Below are positions 1 to 9,469 of a stretch of DNA of 64,000 bases, piece after piece. The position numbers were made by a program, and so were the translations under genes. Each line of letters starts with the position of its first letter. The stretch's first letter is position 1. The notes below the pieces were generated by a model. It did no database searches, was not told where the DNA came from, and saw only the letters and a list, made by a program, of their open reading frames with translations. Source of the stretch: Pedobacter sp. L105 (GTDB taxonomy: Bacteria; Bacteroidota; Bacteroidia; Sphingobacteriales; Sphingobacteriaceae); contig NZ_LMUP01000001.1 of NCBI RefSeq assembly GCF_009765875.1, forward strand, positions 62,001 to 126,000. Reading direction: 5' to 3'.

Positions 1-149
1 ATGTTGTTTTTTAATTCTGCACCCAGCTGACCGTAATCGTATACGGCACTTAATCCATCATATATTTCACTGCTTTGAAATACAAAACCATATTCCTTGG
101 CATGAGAGATCACATTTTTAAATAATTCGTCGCTATTCGTTTTGGCCAT
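1..149 (-). CDS. glyS: Glycyl-tRNA synthetase, N-terminal fragment (cut by window edge)
   Basis: Charges tRNA-Gly with glycine in the cytoplasm. Only the first 49 codons are in the window; the reading frame runs open off the left edge. The N-terminus contains [24 protein letters not shown] and the start of the ELKNN segment, which are hallmarks of the single-chain class II (alpha2) glycyl-tRNA synthetase. The start is the ATG at 149-147; no other in-frame start gives this conserved N-terminus. It is divergent from the gldA-type gene. The catalytic core lies outside the window. Confidence 0.88.
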   Translation of the reverse strand, partial: MAKTNSDELFKNVISHAKEYGFVFQSSEIYDGLSAVYDYGQLGAELKNN

Positions 150-156
150 AATACTG

Positions 157-164
157 CAAATATA
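157..164 (-). promoter_or_regulatory. Candidate -7 promoter box of glyS
   Basis: Read on the minus strand this is TATATTTG, an exact match to the Bacteroidota TAnnTTTG element. It ends 7 nt before the glyS ATG, so the mRNA would have almost no 5' untranslated region. No clear -33 TTTG is seen. Confidence 0.5.
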
Positions 165-197
165 GAAAGTTGGGGTAAATAAGTAAGGACTAATTAT

Positions 198-205
198 TAC
201 TTTTG
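198..205 (+). promoter_or_regulatory. Candidate -7 promoter box of gldA-type gene
   Basis: TACTTTTG matches TAnnTTTG and lies 39 nt upstream of the ATG at 245. It is divergent from the glyS promoter. A -33 element is not evident. Confidence 0.35.
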
Positions 206-244
206 AAAGTGATGTCTCTTAGGGCATTAGAATCGGGTATATAA

Positions 245-952
245 ATGAGTATAGAAGTAGAAGGTTTATCTAAGACGTATGGTCAGCAAAAAGCGGTAGA
301 CAATATCAGTTTTAAGGCCGTTCCGGGTAAGATACTTGGGTTTTTAGGGCCCAATGGTGCGGGTAAGTCTACCACTATGCGTATGCTGACAGGTTATCTG
401 CAGCCTACTGCAGGCAAAGCTAGCCTGGGCAAGTTTGATACCCAGCTCCAGAGTTTGGAAATGAGGCGTATTCTTGGATATTTACCCGAGAATACACCTT
501 TATATACAGACATGTATGTGAAAGAATTTCTGAACTTCGTAGCGAATACCTACCAGTTATCACAGGTGGAGAGTAAAGTTAAGGATGTGATTGCCAGGGT
601 AGGTTTGGGAGCAGAGCAGCACAAAAAGATCGTTATGTTGAGTAAAGGATATAAACAGCGGGTGGGATTGGCGCAGGCCATTATCCATGATCCAGAGATA
701 CTGATCTTTGATGAGCCCACCACAGGTTTAGATCCGAATCAGCTGACTGATATCCGTGAGCTGATCAAAAGCCTCGGGAAAAACAAGACTATCGTGCTCT
801 CTACACATATTATGCAGGAAGTAGAGGCGCTGTGCGATCAGGTGGTGATCATCAATAAAGGTAAAATCGTAGCTGATTCTTCTTTGGGAGGATTAAAAGA
901 AAAACATCAAACAGATTCACTGGAAGATATATTCAGGTCTTTAACGAATTAG
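245..952 (+). CDS. gldA: ABC transporter ATP-binding protein, GldA-type
   Basis: Cytoplasmic ATPase that would energise the GldF/GldG membrane complex. Walker A GPNGAGKST is at residues 35-43, the signature LSKGYKQR at 132-139, Walker B LIFDEP at 153-158, and the H-switch in LSTHIMQEVEA. The protein has 235 residues and ends just after the ATPase core (SLEDIF). Characterised GldA proteins are about 300 residues and carry an extra C-terminal domain, so this is a short version. The neighbours gldF, gldG and dnaN support the GldA assignment; the protein itself could be any drug/Nod-type ABC ATPase. A 101-nt gap separates it from gldF. Confidence 0.72.
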   Translation: MSIEVEGLSKTYGQQKAVDNISFKAVPGKILGFLGPNGAGKSTTMRMLTGYLQPTAGKASLGKFDTQLQSLEMRRILGYLPENTPLYTDMYVKEFLNFVANTYQLSQVESKVKDVIARVGLGAEQHKKIVMLSKGYKQRVGLAQAIIHDPEILIFDEPTTGLDPNQLTDIRELIKSLGKNKTIVLSTHIMQEVEALCDQVVIINKGKIVADSSLGGLKEKHQTDSLEDIFRSLTN

Positions 953-1053
953 CAGGATATGACATTCCTATATACCCCTGATCTTAAGCTGGTGTATTTT
1001 CACCGGGTTAAATTCCCGTTATTTATCTAACTTCGGCTTCATTATCATTTTTC

Positions 1054-1782
1054 ATGTACGCAGTATTTAAACGCGAATTATTCAGTTTATTGAATTCACT
1101 AATGGCTTATATCACCATTGGTGTATTCCTATTGGTTTCAGGTTTGCTGTTATGGTTTTTTCCGGATACATCTATTCTGGAATACGGCTATGCCGAATTG
1201 AATGGTTTTTTTAGCCTCACTCCATTTTTATTTATGTTTTTAATTCCTGCTATAACGATGCGTTCCTTCGCAGAAGAACGCCGGGAAGGAACTTATATCT
1301 TATTAGCCAGCCGTCCGTTAACAGAATGGCAAATCATTTTGGGTAAATACTTCGCCTGTCTTACATTAATTCTATTTGCTTTACTTCCTACCTTATTATA
1401 TTATTACGCTATTACACAACTGGGAATGCCTAAGGGGAATATAGATGGGGGAGCTGTAGCTGGTTCTTACATCGGTTTACTTTTACTGGGCAGCGCTTTT
1501 GCCGCTATCGGCATATTTGCCTCGTCAATTACAAAAAACCAGGTGATTGCTTTTGCAGTGGCGGTTTTTCTATCTTTTATCGCTTACAGTGGTTTTGATG
1601 CCCTCAGCAAAATTTTTGCTTTTGATAAACTGGAAGATGTTTTTGCCTGGCTGAGTATTAATGAACATTTTCTATCCATGAGCAGGGGCGTACTCGACAC
1701 ACGCGATCTGGTTTATTTTAGCACATTTATTTTATTATTTCTGGGCAGCACCAGGCTGGTGATAGGAGGTAGGAAATGGTAG
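1054..1782 (+). CDS. gldF: Gliding-motility-type ABC transporter permease GldF
   Basis: ABC-2 type inner-membrane permease of 242 residues with about six hydrophobic segments (roughly residues 15-37, 52-72, 98-122, 138-160, 168-188 and 218-236). The RSFAEERREGTYILL segment after the second membrane span is typical of this family, whose members pair with GldA and GldG. The 3' end overlaps the start of gldG by 7 nt, so the two are translationally coupled. GldA/F/G are needed for gliding in some flavobacteria, but homologues are widespread in non-gliding relatives; motility cannot be inferred here. Confidence 0.82.
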   Translation: MYAVFKRELFSLLNSLMAYITIGVFLLVSGLLLWFFPDTSILEYGYAELNGFFSLTPFLFMFLIPAITMRSFAEERREGTYILLASRPLTEWQIILGKYFACLTLILFALLPTLLYYYAITQLGMPKGNIDGGAVAGSYIGLLLLGSAFAAIGIFASSITKNQVIAFAVAVFLSFIAYSGFDALSKIFAFDKLEDVFAWLSINEHFLSMSRGVLDTRDLVYFSTFILLFLGSTRLVIGGRKW

Positions 1783-3467
1783 CTGTTAAGAGATCCAGGT
1801 GGATGGGGCCCTTATTATTTGTTATCCTCCTGGTTATATTTAATGTGGCCGCTCAGTATGCCTACACGCGTTTCGATTTTACCTCAGACAAAAGGTTTAC
1901 CCTGCATCCAAAATCTAAGGCTGTTTTAGCACATACCAATCAGGAAGTTACTGTTACGGTATTTTTGGAGGGTAATCTGCCTGCTGCTTTCAAACGGCTT
2001 CAGCATGCTACCGCAGATCTGCTGAATGATTATAAGGCCAGTTCATCTGCTAAAATTAAAGTAGTATTTACCGATCCTATTGCAGGCCTGGACCAGCAGG
2101 CGCAGGATACCGTTTTACGTAACCTCTATGCTATTGGTGTAGAACCAACCAATCTGAATATAAAAAGTGATGCAGGTTTTACGCAAAAAACTGTTTTCCC
2201 GATGGCTATCGTACAATCCGGAAATAAACAGATAGCGGTTAAACTGTTGCAGAACCTGGATGCGGGAGGTAACTATGAGCAGAATATCAATAACTCTATT
2301 CAGAACCTGGAATATGTATTTACTTCTGCCATTAAAAAAGTAACTACGGGAGAGAACCCCCGGATAGGATTTACCGAAGGTAATGGAGAACCTGCTGATG
2401 CCTACCTGAGCGACGCGATAAAGTCGCTTTCTGATAGTTATGAGGTAGGCCGTGTAGATCTTAACCTGATCAGTAAAGTAGGGCTGGATAAACTTAAAGT
2501 CCTTTTTATCACCAAACCGCAAAAGGAGTTTTCTGAAGCTGTAAAATACAAGATCAATTACTTTGTGATGAATGGCGGCAGGGTAGTATGGAGCCTAGAC
2601 CAGGTAAGTGCAGATCTGGATAGCCTTCAGGGTAAGGGCGAGCAGCTGGCTTTTAACAATAAACTGAACCTGGATGATATGCTGTTCATGTATGGCGCAA
2701 GGGTAAATTATAACCTGGTAGCAGATTTGAACTGTGCTGAAATTCCCATAGCGATGGGCGGTGGCGGCGGACAGCAGCGGGATATACAAATGGCGCCCTG
2801 GATCTATTTCCCGGTATTGGTTCCTGATAATTCCAGTAACCTGGTAAAAAATATTGATGGTATACGTACCGAATTTTTGAGTACAGTAGATACCATAGGT
2901 GTGAAGGGAGTTAAAAAAACTACTATCCTGCATACCTCTTCTTATAATATGGTATACAGCACGCCTAAGTTGCTTTCCCTGCAAAGCGTAGCAGAAACAC
3001 CAGATCAGCGGTCTTTTACCAATCCTCCTAAAAATGCTGCGGTATTACTGGAAGGTTCCTTTCCTTCTGTCTTTTTAAACAGAGGTATTCCGGAGGGCAT
3101 CACCGAGAAATATACGCTGCCGGAAAGAAGCAAACCTACCAAAATGATTGTGATCGGGGATGGTGATATCTTCAGAAATCAGGTGAGCAGCCGTGATGGA
3201 TCTGTTTTTCCACTTGGATTTGACCGCTATACACAAAGGAATTTTGGAAATAAAGCCTTGTTATTAAACATTGCAGATTACCTGTCTTCAGATGATAACC
3301 TGATCGAATTGCGGAATAAAGAGGTCAAGGTCAGGCTACTGGATAAACAGCTGTTGCGGGCGGAAAAAACAAAATGGCAGTTTATCAATCTGATACTTCC
3401 ATTGTTACTGTTAGTATCCTTCGCAATTTTTCAACATTATTACCGTAAGTATAAGTATACAAGGTAA
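1776..3467 (+). CDS. gldG: Gliding-motility-type ABC transporter auxiliary protein GldG
   Basis: 563-residue auxiliary subunit of the GldAFG ABC system. It has an N-terminal membrane anchor (about residues 10-28), a large extracytoplasmic region of the ABC_transp_aux type (contains RIGFTEGNGE and the conserved MIVIGDGDIFRN near residues 455-466), and a C-terminal membrane helix (about 538-556) followed by a basic tail. Start ATG at 1776 lies inside the last codons of gldF. A typical family length and the dnaN neighbour downstream support the call. Confidence 0.85.
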   Translation: MVAVKRSRWMGPLLFVILLVIFNVAAQYAYTRFDFTSDKRFTLHPKSKAVLAHTNQEVTVTVFLEGNLPAAFKRLQHATADLLNDYKASSSAKIKVVFTDPIAGLDQQAQDTVLRNLYAIGVEPTNLNIKSDAGFTQKTVFPMAIVQSGNKQIAVKLLQNLDAGGNYEQNINNSIQNLEYVFTSAIKKVTTGENPRIGFTEGNGEPADAYLSDAIKSLSDSYEVGRVDLNLISKVGLDKLKVLFITKPQKEFSEAVKYKINYFVMNGGRVVWSLDQVSADLDSLQGKGEQLAFNNKLNLDDMLFMYGARVNYNLVADLNCAEIPIAMGGGGGQQRDIQMAPWIYFPVLVPDNSSNLVKNIDGIRTEFLSTVDTIGVKGVKKTTILHTSSYNMVYSTPKLLSLQSVAETPDQRSFTNPPKNAAVLLEGSFPSVFLNRGIPEGITEKYTLPERSKPTKMIVIGDGDIFRNQVSSRDGSVFPLGFDRYTQRNFGNKALLLNIADYLSSDDNLIELRNKEVKVRLLDKQLLRAEKTKWQFINLILPLLLLVSFAIFQHYYRKYKYTR

Positions 3468-3501
3468 TTTTTATATTTTTGAGAATTGACAAGATCATAT
3501 T

Positions 3502-4626
3502 ATGAGATTTATTGTATCCACATCAACACTTTTAAAACATTTACAAACGGTTAATGGTGCATCAAGCAGCAGTACTGTTTTGCCGATACTGGAAAATTTC
3601 CTTTTCGAGATCAAAGACGGAAGTTTGACTATATCTGCAACAGATCTGCAGACCAGTATGACTACTTCTTTACCTGTTGAATCTAAAGAAGGCGGAAAAG
3701 TAGCTGTACCGGCAAGAATTTTATTAGATACTTTGAAAACACTTCCTGATCAGCCAATTTCTTTTAATATTGATGATTCTTCATTTTCTATTGAGATCAG
3801 CGCTGGTGACGGAAAGTATAAACTGAGTGGTGAAAATGGAGATGATTTCCCTAAGATCCCTACCGTTGAAAATGCTTCTTCAGTAAATCTTCCTGCTTCT
3901 GTATTAACTGAAGCGATTACCAAAACGATCTTCGCCGTAAGTAACGACGAACTTCGCCCGGCTATGACAGGCGTATATTGTCAGTTATCTGATCAGTATA
4001 TTACTTTTGTGGCTACAGACGCACATAAACTGGTAAGATACAGACGTATGGATAGCAAAGCAGATAAAACTGCTTCTTTCATTCTGCCTAAAAAAGCACT
4101 TACACTATTGAAAGCTGCTTTACCTTCTACTGATATTAACGTATCTGTTGATTATAATGCTACCAGTGCTTTTTTTAAATTTGAAAACATCAACCTGGTT
4201 TGCCGTTTGATCGATGAACGCTATCCAGACTATGAGGCCGTTATTCCTGCGAATAACCCTAATAAATTAATTATCGACAGGGCTTTATTCCTGAATACTT
4301 TACGCCGTGTGGTTATTTTTGCTAATAAGACTACCCATCAGGTAAGACTTAAGATCAATGGAAGTGAATTGAACATTTCTTCAGAAGATCTTGACTTTGC
4401 CAATGAGGCACACGAGCGTTTGAGCTGCCAGTATGAAGGAGAAGATCTTGAAATTGGTTTCAACGCCCGTTTCCTGATTGAGATGTTAAGTAACCTGAGC
4501 GGTGAAGAAGTGACTTTAGAGTTATCTACACCAAACCGTGCCGGTTTACTGATCCCTCAAACTAACGACGAGAACGAAGATGTACTGATGCTGGTTATGC
4601 CGGTTATGCTGAACAACTACAATTAA
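3502..4626 (+). CDS. dnaN: DNA polymerase III beta sliding clamp
   Basis: The processivity clamp that tethers DNA polymerase III to template DNA; works as a ring-shaped homodimer. The 374-residue product has the usual length and three clamp domains. Diagnostic stretches are AVSNDELRPAMTGVY, FVATDAHKLVRYR, LIDERYPDYEAVIP and the C-terminal LVMPVMLNN, close to the family's VMPMRL end. It follows gldG by 34 nt, an arrangement seen in other Bacteroidota. A TAnnTTTG-like box (TATTTTTG, 3474-3481) lies 20 nt upstream, so it may also have its own promoter. Confidence 0.96.
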   Translation: MRFIVSTSTLLKHLQTVNGASSSSTVLPILENFLFEIKDGSLTISATDLQTSMTTSLPVESKEGGKVAVPARILLDTLKTLPDQPISFNIDDSSFSIEISAGDGKYKLSGENGDDFPKIPTVENASSVNLPASVLTEAITKTIFAVSNDELRPAMTGVYCQLSDQYITFVATDAHKLVRYRRMDSKADKTASFILPKKALTLLKAALPSTDINVSVDYNATSAFFKFENINLVCRLIDERYPDYEAVIPANNPNKLIIDRALFLNTLRRVVIFANKTTHQVRLKINGSELNISSEDLDFANEAHERLSCQYEGEDLEIGFNARFLIEMLSNLSGEEVTLELSTPNRAGLLIPQTNDENEDVLMLVMPVMLNNYN

Positions 4627-4645
4627 AAATAAAATATTTACGATG

Positions 4646-4693
4646 AACGTCATTATGTACGACTGCACCTGTCTATCATAATGACGTTTTTTT
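4646..4693 (+). terminator. Rho-independent terminator after dnaN
   Basis: A perfect 12-bp stem (4646-4657 with 4677-4688, AACGTCATTATG paired with its complement) encloses a 19-nt loop and runs into a T-rich tract ending at 4693. It separates dnaN from the DedA gene. Confidence 0.75.
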
Positions 4694-4703
4694 ATACCGA
4701 CCT

Positions 4704-5360
4704 ATGGACATCATCAATCAGATCATACAGTTTATATTACATACCGATGTAGAATTGGTTAAACTGGTGAGCAATTACCAGACCTGGACCTACCTCATTT
4801 TGTTCATTGTTATTTTCGCTGAAACAGGATTTGTGGTGACTCCTTTTTTACCCGGAGATTCAATGTTATTTGCTGTTGGTGCCCTGGTTGCAAAAGGAGA
4901 TACAGGTTTAGATATCTGGCTGATGTTTCTGTTGTTATCTGCAGCTGCGATATTAGGAAATACGTTAAACTATAAACTGGGTGGCTTTTTAGGAGTTAAG
5001 GTATTTAAAGAGGGAAATAGAATCCTTAAGCTGGATTATTATAACCAGGCACATGTGTTTTTTGAGAAACACGGTGGGAAAGCTATTATTTTCAGCCGTT
5101 ATATCCCTATTATACGGACTATAGCACCTTTTGTAGCAGGTGTATCTAAAATGTCATTCGGCAAGTTTACTTTATTTAACGTAATAGGAGGGGTAACCTG
5201 GATTGCTATTTTATTGTTCTTAGGATTTTCACTGGGACAGATCCCGGTAGTAAAGAATAATTTTTCGCTGGTGATCATTTTCATTATTGCCGTGACTATT
5301 GCACCGGTAATCTTTGCGGCGATTAAATCCAGGTTTGTAAAACCAAAAGACGTTTTATAA
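4704..5360 (+). CDS. DedA family inner-membrane protein (SNARE-associated/VTT domain)
   Basis: 218-residue polytopic membrane protein. DedA-family members are implicated in lipid-carrier recycling and membrane homeostasis; the substrate cannot be read from the sequence. Family motifs are visible: AETGFVVTPFLPGDS near residues 39-53 and the FSRYIPIIRTIAPFVAG segment around 130-146, where conserved arginine and proline residues sit in a re-entrant loop. A basic tail (KSRFVKPK) follows the last membrane segment. The stop codon abuts, with no gap, the stop of the convergent minus-strand gene. Confidence 0.88.
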   Translation: MDIINQIIQFILHTDVELVKLVSNYQTWTYLILFIVIFAETGFVVTPFLPGDSMLFAVGALVAKGDTGLDIWLMFLLLSAAAILGNTLNYKLGGFLGVKVFKEGNRILKLDYYNQAHVFFEKHGGKAIIFSRYIPIIRTIAPFVAGVSKMSFGKFTLFNVIGGVTWIAILLFLGFSLGQIPVVKNNFSLVIIFIIAVTIAPVIFAAIKSRFVKPKDVL

Positions 5361-6308
5361 CTAGTTTTCCCTGCCAATAATTTTTCCTTCTTTATATTTT
5401 TTGTCTATTTCTGAACGGAAGTGACGTTCGGAAGTATCTGCTGGTATTTTAACCAACTTTTCCAAAGTTGGTTGTCCTGCATCAACCCAGGCAGAAAACC
5501 AGTAAGAGCCAATGGCTAAAATAGCTGCACGCATTTGTCGTTCTACCATATGGTTCAGCAGGACATGGTAATCCCTTGAATATTCAAAGGAATACTGTTT
5601 CGTGACCTGCTTGTTCCTTTTGGAATAACTGTACTTTCTGTAGGCTGGGAAATTTTTATTCAATTCCGCTTCCAGTTCCAATACACTATCTGTGAGGGCA
5701 TGCGTATGGGTAACGATCTTCCAGGCTTCTTGTAGCGGGTCATTTACATAAGTTGCCCTGCCTACCAGGAAATTATACCGATCGGCAAATAACTCAGGAA
5801 GACGACTTTCCCAGAAAGCGTGGATACCTTCCTGATGGGTAAGCTGCCCATTGTGATTTTCGGTGGTATGGAGAGGAACATGGGCATCAGCCAGATAATG
5901 CCCCAGGTAAGCTGAATGGCGCAAAATGTGAATTGAATCCCGTTGTTTAAAAGCATTCACCAGCTGGTAATAACTGCGCTGGATCTGCCAGGGGAGAATC
6001 CCGTTTTTATTTAGTTTTTTGAGTCCGTATTTTTTTAGGGCATCATCCCATTTTCGGGGTATACTATCAATCTCCGGTTCATAACTTTCCACATCAAGAT
6101 AGTGTCGTGGTGCTTCTGCAGTATCTGCATAACGACGCTTATCGGGTTCGGTTGCATGGTCGGTCAGATAAGAAATATTTGATTTGTAGAACCTGGCCAT
6201 GCCGGAAGGCAGGGTAAATACTGCCAGATGGTTGATCCGCATATGTGCATAAAACCCCCAGGAGCTGGTTAACAGGGCGAGGGAAACAAAAATGAAAGCT
6301 CTTTTCAT
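5361..6308 (-). CDS. Secreted zinc-dependent phospholipase C / S1-P1 nuclease superfamily protein
   Basis: 315 residues with a signal peptide (about residues 1-16). Cleavage would expose Trp17 in WGFYAH; in the S1/P1 nuclease and zinc phospholipase C fold the mature N-terminal Trp is itself a zinc ligand. Other likely ligands follow in family order: His22, the DHAT and RRYAD region, HSAYLGHYLADAHVPLH and HQEGIHAFWE. It is therefore probably an extracytoplasmic tri-zinc hydrolase, but nuclease versus phospholipase activity cannot be decided. It lies 38 nt downstream of hscA on the same strand. Ends exactly where the convergent DedA gene ends. Confidence 0.75.
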   Translation of the reverse strand: MKRAFIFVSLALLTSSWGFYAHMRINHLAVFTLPSGMARFYKSNISYLTDHATEPDKRRYADTAEAPRHYLDVESYEPEIDSIPRKWDDALKKYGLKKLNKNGILPWQIQRSYYQLVNAFKQRDSIHILRHSAYLGHYLADAHVPLHTTENHNGQLTHQEGIHAFWESRLPELFADRYNFLVGRATYVNDPLQEAWKIVTHTHALTDSVLELEAELNKNFPAYRKYSYSKRNKQVTKQYSFEYSRDYHVLLNHMVERQMRAAILAIGSYWFSAWVDAGQPTLEKLVKIPADTSERHFRSEIDKKYKEGKIIGREN

Positions 6309-6345
6309 TTTTGTAAATGTAATACGATTCGCTGTAAGTTGGTAG

Positions 6346-8202
6346 TTAATCTATTTTTTTCCCCTTCATGGATTGTGAAACGGCCATATCCATCAGGCGT
6401 TCGGCGAAAGGACGGGTGAACTCATTTAATTCGTCGGCTTTTTTCAGAATGATATCTTTATTCCCACCATTTAAGGCATCCTTCAGTGCAGTGATATGAA
6501 GTTTAGTATGGGTGAGTTCTTCCGGAGTTAATATATTGCCATTCCTCTCTATAAAACGGTCCGCTGTATAAACCAGCTGTTCCCCTTCGCCTTTGGCTTC
6601 AATAAACATTCGCTGTTCTACATCGGTTTTGGCATGGGTAATACTGTCTGTCAGCATTTTTTCTACGGTATCATCCGTCAGGCCATAACTTGGTTTAACG
6701 GCTATTTCCTGTTTTACACCAGAGCGGAGTTCAATTGCCTGTACGGTTAAGATTCCATCCGCATTCAGGATAAAGTTGATATCCACTTTGGGCAATCCGG
6801 CAGGCATGGAAGGAATACCTCTTAATTCAAATTCAGCTAATTTCCTGTTTTCCTGTACCAGATCACGTTCTCCCTGGTAAACAGAGATCTTCATATTTAC
6901 CTGTCCGTCTATAGAGGTGGTATACTGGCGGCCGGCTTTGGTTGGTACTTTGGCATTCCTGGGAATGATCACATCCATTAATCCGCCCATCGTCTCTATA
7001 CCAAGGGAAAGCGGGGTTATGTCCAGTAACAGGACGTCTGAGCGGTTTCCTGCCAGAATATCTGCCTGAATGGCTGCTCCTAAAGCTACTACCTCATCCG
7101 GATTGATCTGATCATGCGGCTGGCGGCCAAAGAATTGGGCTACTTTTGCTTTTACATAAGGGCTGCGTGTAGATCCGCCCACCAGGATTACTTCATCAAT
7201 TTCAGCAACCGATAGTTTTGCATCTGCCATGGCCTGTTTACAGGAGTTCAGTGTTTCTGTCACTTTAGCTTCAATCAGCAGTTCAAAAGTTTGTTTGTCC
7301 AGTGTGCACCAGATCTCACCTAATTTTTCATTGAAGAGATTTTGGCTGCTTAGCGCTTTCTTGGCTTCTTCGGCTTTTAAACGAAGCTGTTGCATCAATA
7401 CAGGATCGGCTTTTGCCGCTACACTATCCAGCTTGTTTTTTTCTATCCAATAATGTACAATGGCGCGGTCGAAATCATCACCTCCAAGAAAAGTATTTCC
7501 ATTGGTAGACAATACTTCGAATATGCCATTTTGAATAGACAGAATAGAAACATCAAATGTTCCACCTCCCAAATCGTATACGGCTATGGTTTTTTCTTCT
7601 GTTGGGTCCAGTCCGATACCATAGGCTAAACTGGCGGCTGTAGGTTCGTTCAGTATTCTTAATACATTCAGTCCGGCGAGCCTTCCTGCATCCCTTGTAG
7701 CCTGGCGCTGACTATCATTGAAATAGGCCGGGACAGTAATTACCGCTCTGTTTACCGGTGTTTTTAAGGCATGTTCTGCCCTTGCTTTTAATTCTTTCAG
7801 AATTTCAGCAGACAGTTCGATAGGGGTGTAGAATTTATTGCCGGCCCGTATTTTGACCAGCGAATCATCATCATCATCAATCAGTTGATAGGAGAAGGTG
7901 TCCAGATGTTCAGCTACATCTTTATAAGAACGGCCTAATAACCGCTTTACAGAAAATATTGTATTGGCAGGGTCGCTGATCAGAAATTCCCTCGCTTCAT
8001 TACCCACTACGATCTCGCCTGCAGTATTAAAATGTATTATAGAAGGGACTAAAATGCCTTTTCCTGTATCGTTGATCACCTTTGGTTTTTTATCGGGGTC
8101 GATAAATGCGATCAGGCTATTTGTAGTGCCTAAATCTATGCCTACAATGATCTCTTCTTTCTGTAAAGAACCTGTTGCCAGGTTGATGGATATCTTTGCC
8201 AT
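6346..8202 (-). CDS. hscA: Hsp70-type Fe-S assembly chaperone HscA
   Basis: Specialised Hsp70 that, with HscB, helps transfer Fe-S clusters from the IscU-type scaffold. About 618 residues: nucleotide-binding domain ([22 protein letters not shown]-type phosphate loop as [24 protein letters not shown]) and a substrate-binding domain from about residue 390. The short N-terminal extension before the first ATPase strand and the overall sequence favour HscA over DnaK. The ATG at 8202 is preferred; a TTG two codons upstream (8208) is in frame, but a TAnnTTTG box ends only 8 nt before the ATG. hscB and a ferredoxin/iscX pair lie elsewhere in this window. Confidence 0.8.
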   Translation of the reverse strand: MAKISINLATGSLQKEEIIVGIDLGTTNSLIAFIDPDKKPKVINDTGKGILVPSIIHFNTAGEIVVGNEAREFLISDPANTIFSVKRLLGRSYKDVAEHLDTFSYQLIDDDDDSLVKIRAGNKFYTPIELSAEILKELKARAEHALKTPVNRAVITVPAYFNDSQRQATRDAGRLAGLNVLRILNEPTAASLAYGIGLDPTEEKTIAVYDLGGGTFDVSILSIQNGIFEVLSTNGNTFLGGDDFDRAIVHYWIEKNKLDSVAAKADPVLMQQLRLKAEEAKKALSSQNLFNEKLGEIWCTLDKQTFELLIEAKVTETLNSCKQAMADAKLSVAEIDEVILVGGSTRSPYVKAKVAQFFGRQPHDQINPDEVVALGAAIQADILAGNRSDVLLLDITPLSLGIETMGGLMDVIIPRNAKVPTKAGRQYTTSIDGQVNMKISVYQGERDLVQENRKLAEFELRGIPSMPAGLPKVDINFILNADGILTVQAIELRSGVKQEIAVKPSYGLTDDTVEKMLTDSITHAKTDVEQRMFIEAKGEGEQLVYTADRFIERNGNILTPEELTHTKLHITALKDALNGGNKDIILKKADELNEFTRPFAERLMDMAVSQSMKGKKID

Positions 8203-8210
8203 AATCAAAG

Positions 8211-8218
8211 CAAATTTA
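8211..8218 (-). promoter_or_regulatory. Candidate -7 promoter box of hscA
   Basis: On the minus strand the sequence is TAAATTTG (TAnnTTTG). Only 8 nt separate it from the hscA ATG, implying a nearly leaderless transcript and arguing for the ATG over the upstream TTG. A -33 box is not obvious. Confidence 0.42.
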
Positions 8219-8335
8219 GGAATGTTTTAATGCTTTTTTTGTTTTGAAGATTACTATTTTATCCTGCATCAATTATTAACGGAATTTGTGCCAGAGCCTG
8301 TTGCATAAATTCAAATTGTGTATTAAGGGATGATT

Positions 8336-9469
8336 TTAATTTGAATCAAGAGGGATCAGTGGAGAACGTTGCAACTGCTTTTTGCCGGGTACCATTTCGA
8401 TCTCAAAGCGGTGGAGGTTAAATACCCATAACACAATATCCTGGTAACTGTCTGTTCCTTTTTTCTGGTTATTGATCTTCAGGAATTTATCCAGTGCAGT
8501 GTTCATATAAGCCGACATATCGCCGTTATATTTTGCCCAGAAGTCCTGCTCGGCCTGGAAATCTGCCAGTGTAGCCGGGTTGATTTTTTTTATCAGCCTT
8601 GCGAAGTCTTCAGGGGATTTGATCCTGATCTCGAAAAGCACATTTCTGAGAATGTTGTAATATCCGGAATAGCGGAAATACAAATCAGGACTGTTAATGC
8701 TTACCAGGTATCCGTATAGATTGGCTTCATCTTCACGTGCTATACCCAGTTCATGTGAAATTTCATGGCAGGTAACAAATGGCAGCTCTGTAGATGGAAG
8801 ACGCATGTTTACGTTGGCTTCGCCTGATGGAGGTGCGTAATAACCTTCAATTCCTATTTTAGTGACCAGCCATTCTGATAATACAGGTTTCACTGCAGGG
8901 TTATGGTACCGGAAGAATGGATTGATCAGCGCCAGTTTATCGTATGAAAATTTAGCCCTGCTTTCCAGTTCTTTTATCGTAAATGTTTTTTGCGCATGGT
9001 GTGTTGTTACTTGTTCTCCTGCCTTATTTATCTTTTTGATCAGGAAATCGCCCAGCAGGATCAATTCTTCGGTTGTGTATTTTTTATTGCTGATCCCCAG
9101 TTGTCTGGAAACAGAGGGGCGGGAGTAATTTAAACCCCATATCAATTTAAACACGATATATACCCATAACAGAAAGCTGGATAGGCGAAAGATGATCAGT
9201 TGTTTATTTATCTGCTTGCGGTAAGCTTTTTGGATGACGCTGAAGATTGACCACAGACAATATAGAATGAGGAGTGCATAGAGCAGGTCTCCCAGTCCGA
9301 ATGGCACTTTGGAACTGATGAAGCGCTGTGCGACAGAAGTATACTGGTAGAGCCCTTCCGAATAAACAGATTCCACTGCCGTACTGCTCAGTCCAAAAAG
9401 GAAGATCAGTACAGCTATACTGAACAGGATGCCCAGACGGCGGGTTTTATTACGGGTGAGCGGGCTCAT
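8336..9469 (-). CDS. DUF3810 family membrane protein with HExxH motif
   Basis: 377 residues. Three hydrophobic segments occupy the N-terminal third (about 12-32, 58-78 and 92-110). The rest is a soluble domain with CHEISHELGIAREDEANL, an HEISH zinc-metallopeptidase-like motif followed by a downstream Glu, so a membrane-bound metalloprotease is plausible. Activity has not been established for DUF3810 as far as I know. Its start abuts the stop of pyrC with no gap, so the two are probably co-transcribed. Confidence 0.82.
   Translation of the reverse strand: MSPLTRNKTRRLGILFSIAVLIFLFGLSSTAVESVYSEGLYQYTSVAQRFISSKVPFGLGDLLYALLILYCLWSIFSVIQKAYRKQINKQLIIFRLSSFLLWVYIVFKLIWGLNYSRPSVSRQLGISNKKYTTEELILLGDFLIKKINKAGEQVTTHHAQKTFTIKELESRAKFSYDKLALINPFFRYHNPAVKPVLSEWLVTKIGIEGYYAPPSGEANVNMRLPSTELPFVTCHEISHELGIAREDEANLYGYLVSINSPDLYFRYSGYYNILRNVLFEIRIKSPEDFARLIKKINPATLADFQAEQDFWAKYNGDMSAYMNTALDKFLKINNQKKGTDSYQDIVLWVFNLHRFEIEMVPGKKQLQRSPLIPLDSN

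Noticed and set aside
2115..2522. 135-codon minus-strand ORF
   Set aside because: Fully inside gldG on the opposite strand and without motifs.
8203..8208. TTG start two codons upstream for hscA
   Set aside because: ATG at 8202 is a stronger start codon and lies at the expected short distance from a TAnnTTTG box.
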